Positions 28,901 to 36,842 of a DNA stretch of 36,901 nucleotides are shown piece after piece. The stretch spans positions 1-36,901 of the forward strand of contig JAAURB010000051.1 of NCBI GenBank assembly GCA_012033335.1, given 5' to 3'. The notes beneath the pieces were generated by a model. It had not been told where the DNA came from, ran no database searches, and worked only from the letters and a program-made list of their open reading frames with translations. This DNA comes from Oscillatoriales cyanobacterium RM2_1_1 (lineage in GTDB: Bacteria > Cyanobacteriota > Cyanobacteriia > Cyanobacteriales > Microcoleaceae). The position numbers and the translations under genes were made by a program. How positions within the stretch are numbered: the stretch's first letter is position 1; each line of letters begins with the position of its first letter.

Positions 28901-29882
28901 CTGTACTAACCTGGCCTGAAATTATTGCTGTGCCTGGAGTTGAGCGGGTGGCTGTGGCGGATGACTCGCGATTCAAGACAATTTCCCCCGTTTCCGTCAC
29001 CTGAACTGCATTCGCTGCCGTTGAGGTGCGTCCGGTTAACAATTCTGGCAGGGACAGGGGAGTCAATTCCGGTTGAACCCCTGAGGGATCCGCTGGCAAG
29101 ACCTCCAAACTCAACAAGCGTCCCGCCTGAGCAATTCGTACCGTATTCTCTCCCGGCACGGCAACAATGGTAATTTGTCCGCCAGGGGCGGTGAGGGTGC
29201 CTGCGTTGAGCACAGCGCCCCCCAAAACCGTCAGACTCTCTCCCGGCGCAACAGCCAGGTTGCCAAAGTTAGCAATACTTCCGGGAGTTGGAGTGCCAAA
29301 CAAAAACTGATTGGGATCTCCAATTAATTCCCCCCAAGTGTTGTCCTCCAGCGCCTGGAACCATCCTCCCCGATCAAACCCAATGCCCGTGGCAGTCGTC
29401 ACCGTAAACGCCGCCGGGACATTCAAACTGGCATTCTGGCCAAAAATAATCCCCGCCGGATTGATCAAGAACAGATTCGCAGTACCTCCGGTGACTTGGA
29501 TCAAGCCATCAATGAAAGAGGCTTCGCCCCCCGTGACCCGACCTAGAATATTCCGGATGTCCGGGTCAGCCAGGAAGTTGAGAATCTCACCCTCGGATAA
29601 CCCCAGCCGCTCAAAGCTATGAAATAAATTCGTGCGATCCTCCGACCGTTGACCCCCCGTCACATCAAATTGACGATCATGGGGGGTCACAACCGTTCCC
29701 GTACCATCTTGGGCTGGAACTACGGGTTGAGAGTGGATTGGACGATTCAGCGGTTGACCATTCCCCGACTGAGGATTCCGGGATTGAGCGTTCGAGGCTT
29801 GCATCCCCCAAAATTGAGGCCAGAGTACCAGGAGTAATAGGGCAAGCAAACCATGAAACTGGCGAGCGGGTTGGGAAGCCAT
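22937..29882 (-). pseudogene. Giant exported filamentous haemagglutinin-CHAT protein, two frame breaks
   Basis: Three frames join into one protein of about 2315 residues. It has a signal peptide (about 1-34). A two-partner-secretion (haemagglutinin N-terminal) domain spans about 50-180, with NPAGIIFGQNASLNVPAAF. A very long Gly/Ser/Thr/Asn-rich beta-helix region follows, with repeats of about 35 residues ending in GxIxLTGT. The C-terminus is a CHAT caspase-like peptidase domain with His2158 (HLATHADF) and Cys2201 (LSACRTA). One base missing from plus-strand CCCC at 25433-25436 breaks TGGGDRLTLNAGTG. A second missing beside CC at 23268-23269 breaks SACRTAVGDRQAELGFAGLA just after the catalytic cysteine. 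Both breaks adjoin GCGATCGC octamers. With the frames restored all key residues are present. The secretion partner (TpsB-type outer-membrane pore) is not in the window. CHAT proteins with adhesin-like N-termini are known from cyanobacteria; the target is unknown. Confidence 0.88.
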
Positions 29883-30161
29883 AGGGAGTACCTCAATCGG
29901 GGGGACTGATTTTAAAGGAGGAATCCCCTGAATTGATCAGGAAACTCAGCGATTCTAGTATTCTACCGAATGTCCAGGAAACAACCGGCATCTCGGGGCT
30001 TTACGAAATACTGCGAAATTTTGGATTCAGATCAATTTTGTACCGAATCTATGCCAAGATAAAAAGTTGCTGAACGTTGCTGAACTCTGCCGAACTCAGG
30101 GCGAGTAGTCACAGGGGTTATAAAGCTTGGGTTCGAGAGAGGAGAATTTTTAGGTAGATCT

Positions 30162-30395
30162 ATGAAAGTTGGAGATCGAGTTCGCGTTACATCTTCTGTG
30201 ATTATCTATATTCATCCGGAACATCGGAACCAACCCTTTGATCTTGAGGGTTCAGAAGGAGAAATTGTTGACATCCTTACCGATTGGAATGGCAGACCCA
30301 TCAGCCCCAATCTTCCTGTTGTAGTGAAGTTTGCCAGCAAACTGAAGGTTCATTTAAAAGAATCAGAAATTGAGATGGCTGAATCTGAATCCTAA
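30162..30395 (+). CDS. ftrV: Ferredoxin-thioredoxin reductase, variable chain
   Basis: A 77-residue non-catalytic subunit of ferredoxin-thioredoxin reductase, which passes electrons from photosynthetic ferredoxin to thioredoxin. The SH3-like beta-barrel is recognisable: MKVGDRVRV, YIHPEHRNQPFDLEGSEGEIVDI, GRPISPNLPVVVKF and KVHLKESEIE. It starts at ATG 30162. The stop at 30393-30395 overlaps the stop of the convergent small gene (30392-30394), so the two genes share their last bases tail-to-tail. The catalytic chain gene is not in the window. Confidence 0.93.
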   Translation: MKVGDRVRVTSSVIIYIHPEHRNQPFDLEGSEGEIVDILTDWNGRPISPNLPVVVKFASKLKVHLKESEIEMAESES

Positions 30396-30612
30396 GCCCT
30401 GAAGCCCCTAAGGAAATATCCAAACAGGTTGAAATCCCCTCGCATCTTTTTGAATTCCTGTTGATGGGAATCAGCCATTTCGGCGTACCACTGGCAGTAT
30501 GCCTGTGTTGAGTCCCGTTGCTGAACTTCATGATAAAACTCATGGGTTAATGATAAGTCTGAAACTGTTCAGCAATCGGTTGGGCGGTTTGTGGCCATTC
30601 CCATCCATTCAT
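30392..30612 (-). pseudogene. Small unrecognised gene, one frame break near 30555
   Basis: A good start, GAGGAATTAACT then ATG at 30610-30612, opens MNGWEWPQTAQPIAEQFQT and stops after 21 residues. Shifting frame at ACTTATC (one T added; plus-strand AA at 30555-30556) continues LSLTHEFYHEVQQRDS, then AYCQWYAEMADSHQQEFKKM, and GDFNLFGYFLRGFRA to TAG at 30392. The result is about 73 residues, helical and rich in Trp, Tyr and Gln, with protein-like composition. I know no function. Support comes from the ribosome-binding site, the composition and the matching pattern of base loss elsewhere in the window, not from a recognised family. Confidence 0.55.
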
Positions 30613-30701
30613 AGTTAATTCCTCAGTTAATTGCAGTTGATTTCAGTTGACGGTGCTTTTTGGCCTGAGGTTGGCAACGGTTGAGGAACAAGCGAGAAAC
30701 C

Positions 30702-30920
30702 TCAGGAAGACGATCCAAATGCCTCATCTTCGATACCAACCCACCATTCCCCTAACTTGAGCAAATCTTGCTGAATATCGGCAAGCTCCGCCATGTATTC
30801 TGGTGTTGATAGCTCACTGCGGCGTTCCTGTAGCTTTTTGAGCCGGAGTTGTACCAGTAACCAGGGTTTGGTATAGCCTGCGGTCGCTTCAATATATCGG
30901 CCCAGATCTTGACTATCCAT
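30702..30920 (-). CDS. Small conserved-looking cyanobacterial protein
   Basis: Reading from ATG 30918-30920 gives 72 residues: MDSQDLGRYIEATAGYTKPW, a central basic helix (LVQLRLKKLQERRSEL) and an acidic C-terminus (GEWWVGIEDEAFGSSS). The start is chosen over the longer frame from 30965 because AGGA lies 7-8 bases upstream and because the extra N-terminal residues look random. No signal or membrane segment. Function unknown. Confidence 0.65.
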   Translation of the reverse strand: MDSQDLGRYIEATAGYTKPWLLVQLRLKKLQERRSELSTPEYMAELADIQQDLLKLGEWWVGIEDEAFGSSS

Positions 30921-31108
30921 TACATTTCCTAGAACAGCGTTCCCTGATTTTAACCTGTAGCTCAATCGATCCAGACGTTGCTGGAGGATTTCTGATCGTA
31001 GCTTACCTACTCTTTGTCGCTGCCATAACTCAACCGTGTTTTACAATCAAGACAGAGCCAGACTGATCCTTGAGATCATCAGTTAAACCCGATAAATCAA
31101 GCATAAAA

Positions 31109-32302
31109 ATGGATACAAAAGCCTTTAGACGTACCCTGCAAAAGTCGGAATCCTATCACCGCAAGGGCTTTGGCCATGAAGAAGAAGTCGCAGGGGTGAT
31201 GCAATCCGCCTACCAGAGTCCCTTAATTCAAGCGATTCGGGACAATCAATATCACTTCACCCAGGGAAATGTCACCATTCATCTGGCCCAGGCTTTTGGA
31301 TTCTGTTGGGGGGTAGAACGAGCTGTAGCCATGGCCTACGAAACCCGCCAGCACTTCCCCGATGAACGCATCTGGATCACCAATGAAATCATTCACAATC
31401 CCTCGGTCAATCAACATCTGCGGGATATGCAGGTCGAGTTTATTGCTCTGATTCAGGGGGAGAAGGATTTTTCTGGAGTGCAGCCGGGGGATGTGGTGAT
31501 CTTGCCAGCGTTTGGGGCGAGTGTTCAGGAAATGCAACTGCTCAATGACAAGGGCTGCAAAATCATCGATACGACCTGCCCCTGGGTTTCTAAGGTTTGG
31601 AACACGGTGGAAAAGCACAAGAAAAAAGCCTACACCTCAATTATTCACGGGAAATACAACCATGAAGAAACCGTAGCCACCAGTTCTTTTGCAGATAAGT
31701 ATTTGGTCGTGCTCAATTTAGACCAGGCAGAATATGTTTGCCATTACATTCTCAAGGGGGGCAACCGGGAAGAATTGATGGCAAAATTTGCTCAAGCCTA
31801 TTCCCAAGGTTTTGACCCGGATATTGACCTGGAACGGGTGGGAATTGCCAACCAAACCACCATGCTCAAGAGCGAAACCGAGCAAATTGGCAAACTGTTC
31901 GAGCGGACAATGATGAAAAAGTATGGCCCTGCTCAACTCAATGACCACTTCCAGAGCTTTAATACAATTTGTGACGCGACCCAGGAACGTCAGGATGCCA
32001 TGCTGAGTCTGGTGGAAGAAGATGTCGATTTGATGATTGTGATTGGCGGGTTCAATTCCTCCAATACTACTCATTTGCAGGAGATGGCGATCGCCCGGAA
32101 TATTCCTTCGTACCATATTGATGCCGTTGATCGGATTCTTTCCCCCGCTCAAATTGAACACAAGCCTTTGGGCAGAGGGATTGAAGTGAGTGACAATTGG
32201 TTGCCTGAGGGAAAAATTACAGTTGGGGTGACATCCGGAGCGTCAACACCAGACAAAGTAGTAGAAGACATCATTGAAAAGATTTTTGCCCTGAAAAACT
32301 AG
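31109..32302 (+). CDS. ispH: 4-hydroxy-3-methylbut-2-enyl diphosphate reductase
   Basis: The last enzyme of the non-mevalonate isoprenoid pathway: a [4Fe-4S] protein making IPP and DMAPP for carotenoids, chlorophyll phytyl chains and quinones. From ATG 31109 ([23 protein letters not shown], the cyanobacterial/plastid-type N-terminus) it has 397 residues. The three cluster cysteines are Cys66 ([10 protein letters not shown]), Cys157 (DTTCPWV) and Cys288 (NTICDATQ). Conserved [15 protein letters not shown] and VTSGASTP are intact. The frame is open 13 residues further upstream, but the ATG at 31109 matches the family start. Confidence 0.95.
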   Translation: MDTKAFRRTLQKSESYHRKGFGHEEEVAGVMQSAYQSPLIQAIRDNQYHFTQGNVTIHLAQAFGFCWGVERAVAMAYETRQHFPDERIWITNEIIHNPSVNQHLRDMQVEFIALIQGEKDFSGVQPGDVVILPAFGASVQEMQLLNDKGCKIIDTTCPWVSKVWNTVEKHKKKAYTSIIHGKYNHEETVATSSFADKYLVVLNLDQAEYVCHYILKGGNREELMAKFAQAYSQGFDPDIDLERVGIANQTTMLKSETEQIGKLFERTMMKKYGPAQLNDHFQSFNTICDATQERQDAMLSLVEEDVDLMIVIGGFNSSNTTHLQEMAIARNIPSYHIDAVDRILSPAQIEHKPLGRGIEVSDNWLPEGKITVGVTSGASTPDKVVEDIIEKIFALKN

Positions 32303-32325
32303 GGGTTTGTCAAACTTAAGCCAAC

Positions 32326-32988
32326 ATGGTTCAGTGGTATCAAACGTTTAAGCGCCCTCTTGCTAGGGTATTGCTCCCGATGTTATTCATGGCAGGCGGA
32401 AATTCCCCTGGATTGGCCCAATCTCCAGAACTGGATCCGGGTTTCCTTGATCTGGAGTTAAATAAATCTCCTAAATCCTGCTTTGTCAAGCTTAAGGATT
32501 TGCCACCTCCGCCCCTGTCTCAAACCTCCCCCAGCATTCCCAATCTCTGGCTTGCCCAGGAAATTTATGGAAACGCCAGTCAATTTCCGGTTTTCCCCGA
32601 TGACTCCAAGATGGATCAGGAAACCCAACCTGAAGCCGATCCTAGAAATATTGTTCTAGATACCTGGTATGTAGAACCCGCTATTACTCAAGTTGCCCCA
32701 GAATTAACGGTCAATAATCTGGTGACATTGGTTGTGGATCGTCAGGTGTGGAGGCGGGAGCGCTATATGGGTCAATATGTTTTTGTCAATCGGTTTGGTA
32801 CGGTAGTGCGGGACTATGGCTACAACATGCGGGTTTGTAACCGTGAAGGAGACTGGCTAGCAAACTACATCTGTGACTTTGAGACTGCCCCTCTAGAATG
32901 CAGAATTCAGATTCAGGGGATCGGATTACAAATTCGCGATTTCAAGGTATTCACCCCTGACCCCCCAGGGAACAATCCTGATAATTGA
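32326..32988 (+). CDS. Exported hypothetical protein
   Basis: A 220-residue protein I do not recognise. The N-terminus (FKRPLARVLLPMLFMAGGNSPGLAQSPE) is a likely signal peptide cleaved after GLA. A Pro/Ser-rich, low-complexity linker follows. The C-terminal half, from about residue 125 (LTVNNLVTLVVDRQVWRRERYMGQYVFVNRFGTVVRDYGYNMRVCN), forms a compact beta-rich domain with four cysteines or so that could pair in the periplasm. It starts 23 bp after ispH on the same strand and may be read through from it. A C/G hairpin lies just past its stop. Confidence 0.65.
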   Translation: MVQWYQTFKRPLARVLLPMLFMAGGNSPGLAQSPELDPGFLDLELNKSPKSCFVKLKDLPPPPLSQTSPSIPNLWLAQEIYGNASQFPVFPDDSKMDQETQPEADPRNIVLDTWYVEPAITQVAPELTVNNLVTLVVDRQVWRRERYMGQYVFVNRFGTVVRDYGYNMRVCNREGDWLANYICDFETAPLECRIQIQGIGLQIRDFKVFTPDPPGNNPDN

Positions 32989-32998
32989 TCCTTTAAAA

Positions 32999-33030
32999 CT
33001 CCCCGGGAGATCCTCAAAATTTCTGGGGAG
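32999..33030 (+). terminator. Hairpin after the exported-protein gene
   Basis: CTCCCC (32999-33004) pairs with GGGGAG (33025-33030) eleven bases past the stop codon. There is no U-run, so it is a weak or factor-assisted terminator at best. It separates the upstream gene from the promoter at 33034. Confidence 0.4.
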
Positions 33031-33033
33031 GAC

Positions 33034-33061
33034 TTGACATTTTCTCTGCAAACCGTAACAA
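33034..33061 (+). promoter_or_regulatory. Sigma70-type promoter for the riboswitch leader
   Basis: TTGACA at 33034-33039 is a consensus -35. TAACAA at 33056-33061 is an acceptable -10 with 16-bp spacing. Transcription would start near 33068, about ten bases ahead of the riboswitch. Confidence 0.55.
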
Positions 33062-33078
33062 TAGATACAGAAATAGAA

Positions 33079-33177
33079 ATCGTTCATCTCTTTCGTCTTT
33101 AAGATCTGTTCAGGGTTTGCTGAGGATCGTCGAGATAAAAGAGACGGAAGTAGGGAAACATCCCGAAGGAACGCGCC
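33079..33177 (+). ncRNA. Glutamine riboswitch (glnA RNA motif)
   Basis: The leader carries the conserved blocks of the cyanobacterial glnA RNA in the right order: CGTTCATC (33081-33088), then GACGGAAGTAGG (33143-33154), and CCGAAGGAACGCGCC (33163-33177). Pairing fits the three-stem junction: CGTTC (33081-33085) with GAACG (33169-33173), TCTCTTT (33087-33093) with AAAGAGA (33138-33144), and GGG (33153-33155) with CCC (33162-33164). The GGAAGTA and GAAGG parts make the E-loop region. This RNA class binds glutamine and controls nitrogen-related genes such as gifB and glnA-linked genes. Here it lies 37 bp upstream of a DUF4278 gene, which it presumably controls. Confidence 0.85.
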
Positions 33178-33214
33178 TCACTTGATTAACCTTTGCATTT
33201 TAAGGAGAGGCGTT

Positions 33215-33559
33215 ATGCAACTCACATATCGTGGTACGACTTACGAATACAATCCCCCTCAAGTTGAAACCGTTGATGGGAATCTTGGGAAATATCGGGG
33301 CTTAGACTGGCGGTTTCGCAACCGGCAAAAGTCTCCCGTCATCCAGCCGACCCATACTTTAACCTACCGGGGAGTAAAATACTCCAACAATCCGTTAGGA
33401 GACGTGAAGCCAATGGGGGCTCCGCTGTCCGTTGATGAGAAGGCTCGGGCTCTAATGGTGGGCCAGGAAAAAGCTAATCTGAATCGTGAACAGTCAATGT
33501 TGGGTCGATTGGTAGATGAAGTGGGGTTGAATGCTTCTGAGGCTAACCACCACGCCTAG
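33215..33559 (+). CDS. DUF4278 protein under glutamine riboswitch
   Basis: A 114-residue protein made of short DUF4278 repeats: MQLTYRGTTYEYNPP at the N-terminus and LTYRGVKYSNNP at about residues 47-58, each with the (L)TYRGxxY signature, then a helical C-terminus. The start is ATG 33215, with a near-perfect Shine-Dalgarno AAGGAGAGG at about 33202-33210; the 11 residues upstream in the open frame are not used. DUF4278 proteins are small and cyanobacterial, with no established function. The glutamine riboswitch leader suggests a role in nitrogen status. Confidence 0.88.
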   Translation: MQLTYRGTTYEYNPPQVETVDGNLGKYRGLDWRFRNRQKSPVIQPTHTLTYRGVKYSNNPLGDVKPMGAPLSVDEKARALMVGQEKANLNREQSMLGRLVDEVGLNASEANHHA

Positions 33560-33574
33560 TTACTGGTTGGAAGC

Positions 33575-33611
33575 GGTTCCAGAGGGATAGTAAATCTACA
33601 CTTCTGGAACC
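33575..33611 (+). terminator. Hairpin after the DUF4278 gene
   Basis: GGTTCCAGA (33575-33583) pairs perfectly with TCTGGAACC (33603-33611), with a 19-base loop, 15 bases past the stop. No T-run follows directly. It is the likely 3' end of the riboswitch transcript. Confidence 0.5.
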
Positions 33612-33630
33612 TGATAATTTACCCTTATGC

Positions 33631-33646
33631 TGTATCTCAGGTTACA
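33631..33646 (+). promoter_or_regulatory. NtcA-type box upstream of the pirA-like gene
   Basis: TGTA-N8-TACA (33631-33646), an exact match to the extended NtcA consensus GTA-N8-TAC. A candidate -10, TATATT, is at 33696-33701, so the box is about 50 bp upstream of it. That is farther than the class II activator position, so repression or an alternative start site is possible. NtcA is the global nitrogen regulator of cyanobacteria. Confidence 0.7.
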
Positions 33647-33741
33647 TTTTTTGAAGCCAAGTCAGCCAAGTGATGATTCCTTGATAAGCACAGGGTATAT
33701 TAAGTATAAGGAACAACAATAATACAAGGATAAAAAATTCC

Positions 33742-33897
33742 ATGATGAATAGAAATAGTCGCAAAGCTACAACTAAAGTCTCTGAGACCCACCGGGTCAA
33801 CTTGCAAAAGAGACTGGAGCACCGTTTAGAAGTTGCCAGAGCCAAAGGAGATGCGGATCTGGTTCGAGTTCTAGAAGCTGAAATGGAACAGATTTAG
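33742..33897 (+). CDS. pirA: Small PII-interacting regulator PirA-like protein
   Basis: A 51-residue basic protein too short for routine ORF calling. It reads MMNRNSRKATTKVSETHRVN, then LQKRLEHRLEVARAKGDADL and VRVLEAEMEQI: a polar N-terminus followed by a helical hairpin. This resembles PirA, the small protein that binds PII and tunes arginine synthesis through N-acetylglutamate kinase in Synechocystis (itself 51 residues). AAGGA lies about 12 bases upstream of the first ATG; the second ATG is one codon on. The perfect NtcA box upstream supports a nitrogen-control role. The name is by resemblance and context only. Confidence 0.6.
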   Translation: MMNRNSRKATTKVSETHRVNLQKRLEHRLEVARAKGDADLVRVLEAEMEQI

Positions 33898-34007
33898 ATT
33901 TGGTTTCAGATTGAAACACTCTGCATAGCCATTTTGAAGCCCAAAAGCTTAAACTTTTGGGCTTTGATCATTGGATCTGTGAAATGATTATCAGAATATT
34001 ATCAGAA

Positions 34008-36615
34008 TTAACTCAACGCCCCCGCTGGAATCCCCAAAATGTCCTCAATTTTTGGCATATCTTCAACGGCAACGACCCGACCTTCATCTTCAAATCCCGC
34101 AATCTGATCAAAATTGAGATAGCGGTACAATTCCCCTGCAAATGGATCAATTTTGGCTTGAACAATCTCCATGTATTCCTCAACCGTGGGAATCCGCCCC
34201 AACAATGCACAAACCGCTGCCAGTTCTGCCGAACCCAGATAAACCTGAGCATCTTTGCCCATGCGATTGTTAAAATTTCGCGTTGAGGTGGAGAAGACCG
34301 TAACACCATCTTCCACCCGGGCCTGATTGCCCATACAGAGGGAGCACCCCGGCATTTCCGTCCTCGCTCCGGATGCAGCAAAGATATCGTAAATTCCCTC
34401 TTGCCGCAGTTGTTTTTCATCCATCCGGGTGGGGGGACAAATCCACAGTCGCACCTTCACCGTTCCTGCCCCCTCCAACACCTTAGCGGCAGCCCGATAA
34501 TGGCCAATATTCGTCATGCAGGAACCAATAAACACCTCATGGATTGGATCCCCCGTGCATTCAGACATCAGCTTGACGTTGTCGGGATCGTTAGGGGCCG
34601 CAACGATCGGTTCCTGAATCTCGTTGAGATTGATTCAATCATGTCAGCATATTCCGCATCGGCATCCGCTGACATCAAGACCGGATTGGCCAGCCATTGC
34701 TCCATTTTTGCCACCCGCCGCATGATGGTTTTCGCATCCTGGTAGCCCCGGGCCACCATATTTTTCAACAGAGCAACATTAGAACGGAAGTACTCAGAAA
34801 TGGTTTCCACGCTGAGTTTGATGGTGGAGCCACCACAGGAGCGTTCAGCCGTGGCATCGGTCAATTCAAATGCCTGTTCTACTTTTAGATCTGGCAACCC
34901 TGTCATTTCCATGATCCGGCCATTAAACACATTCTGTTTGTTTTGCTTAGCAACGGTGAGTTTGCCCTGTTGAATGGCCACATAGGGGATCGCATTGACA
35001 ATATCCCGCAGAGTCACCCCCGGTTGCAGGTCTCCGGTGAACTTCACCAGCACCGATTCGGGCATATCTAAAGGCATCACCCCCAAGGCCGCTGCGAAGG
35101 CCACCAACCCCGATCCCGCCGGGAAGGAAATTCCCAAAGGAAACCGGGTGTGGGAATCCCCTCCAGTACCCACGGTGTCTGGCAGTAACATTCGGTTCAG
35201 CCAGGAGTGAATAATCCCATCCCCCGGACGTAGGGCCACCCCACCCCGAGTTGAGAAGAAATCAGGAAGCTGCTGATGGGTTTTGATATCCACCGGTTTG
35301 GGATAGGCAGCGGTATGACAGAAACTCTGCATCACTAGATCCGCCGAAAACCCTAAACAGGCCAGTTCCTTCAATTCATCCCGGGTCATGGGGCCAGTAG
35401 TATCCTGGGAACCCACGGTGGTCATCACCGGTTCACAGGCGGTTCCCGGACGCACACCGGATAAGCCACAGGCTTTGCCTACCATTTTTTGGGCCAGGGT
35501 GAAGCCTTTGCCCGTATCGTTGGGCAGTTGGGGGCGGACGAACAAGTCACTGGGGGAATAACCCAGGGCTTCCCGGGTTTTGTCGGTTAAGCTGCGACCG
35601 ATTAACAATGGAATCCGGCCCCCAGCTCGAACTTCATCCAGAATCGTTACGGGTTTGAGGGTGAAAGTGGAGAGGGTTTCTCCAGCTTCATTGGTGATCT
35701 TGCCTTCGTAGGGATAGATCGTAATCACATCCCCCGTATTCATCGGGGCCACATCACATTCAATGGGCAATGCTCCGGAATCTTCAGCGGTATTGAAGAA
35801 AATCGGGGCGATCTTGCTGCCCAGAATGTAACCGCCAGCCCGCTTATTGGGGATAAACGGAATATCATCCCCAATGTGCCACAGCAGAGAATTAATGGCA
35901 GATTTCCGCGAGGAACCGGTGCCTACCACATCCCCCACATAGGCCACAGGATGACCTTTTTGTTTGAGTTCGGCAATGGTTTTCAACCCTTCTGGTATCC
36001 GCGATTCCAGCATCACCAGGGCGTGCAATGGGATGTCCGGGCGGGTTGTGGCATGGGGGGCAGGGGATAGATCGTCGGTATTGGTCTCCCCCGGAACCTT
36101 GAACACAGTGACGGTAATAGCTTCCGGAACTTGAGGCCGCCGAATAAACCAGGCCCCATTGGCCCAGGCATCCAATACTTGTTTGGCGTAGGGATTAATC
36201 TCTGCGAGTTCGAGGACATCGTTGAACGCATCAAATGCCAGAGTTATTTTACTCAAGGCCGTAGCCGCCGCCGCCGCAATATTCTGATCGGAGGATTTCA
36301 GGAAACTCACCAATGATTGCACGTTGTATCCGCCCACCATGGTTCCTAGCAGGTCAACTGCCCCCTGAGGACTGATTAGTGGGGATTGGATTTTACCCCT
36401 GGCAACGGCAGTCAAAAACCCGGCTTTAACATAGGCGGCCTCATCAACCCCGGGGGAATCCGCTGAGTCAAGAGCTCCATCAGGTATTCCTTCTCCGCTT
36501 CCGGGGGCTGCTGGAGCTGTTCACAGAGTTCAGTGGTCTGTTCGGCATTCAGGGGCAGGGGGGGAATTCCTAAAACGTCCCGTTCCGCAGCATGTTGGCG
36601 ATAGGCTTTAAGCAT
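34008..36615 (-). pseudogene. acnB: Aconitate hydratase B, two frame breaks
   Basis: AcnB converts citrate to isocitrate (and handles 2-methyl-cis-aconitate) and is the cyanobacterial aconitase. Three frames join to about 870 residues, the normal length. The N-terminal HEAT-like domain runs from MLKAYRQHAAERD. The first break (36448-36451) loses one C from a plus-strand CCCC; restored, it reads RIPPGVDEAAYVKAGFLTAVARGK. The second (about 34619-34643) sits at AATC, where one base or one AATC unit is missing; restored, it reads IESI(N)[26 protein letters not shown]. The Fe-S ligands are present: [11 protein letters not shown] and [12 protein letters not shown]. With both breaks corrected, the enzyme looks fully functional. 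An essential TCA-cycle gene broken twice points to sequence errors. Confidence 0.93.
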
Positions 36616-36785
36616 AGGTATTTCTCCATCTCACGTTGTATTGATACTGTACCGAGAAATCCCAGGAGTTTGTAGCAGGGGTTACGAGGTGATGGTTGAG
36701 GATTGGAAGATTCACCTGCGATATTGGCGATGGCAGAATTTGGATGAGATCGCCTGATCTACCTGATCTAATTGATCTAAAAGCA

Positions 36786-36830
36786 ATCCACTTTCCCCTC
36801 CAGAATTCACAAACTAGAGGGAAAGTGGAT
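36786..36830. terminator. Near-perfect hairpin upstream of acnB
   Basis: The arm ATCCACTTTCCCCTC (36786-36800) pairs with GAGGGAAAGTGGAT (36817-36830), leaving one bulged C and a 16-base loop. No strong T-run follows on either strand. It may terminate a gene to the right of the window on the minus strand. Otherwise the 36616-36842 stretch holds only the presumed acnB promoter. Confidence 0.5.
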
Positions 36831-36842
36831 ATTTATGTTAAG

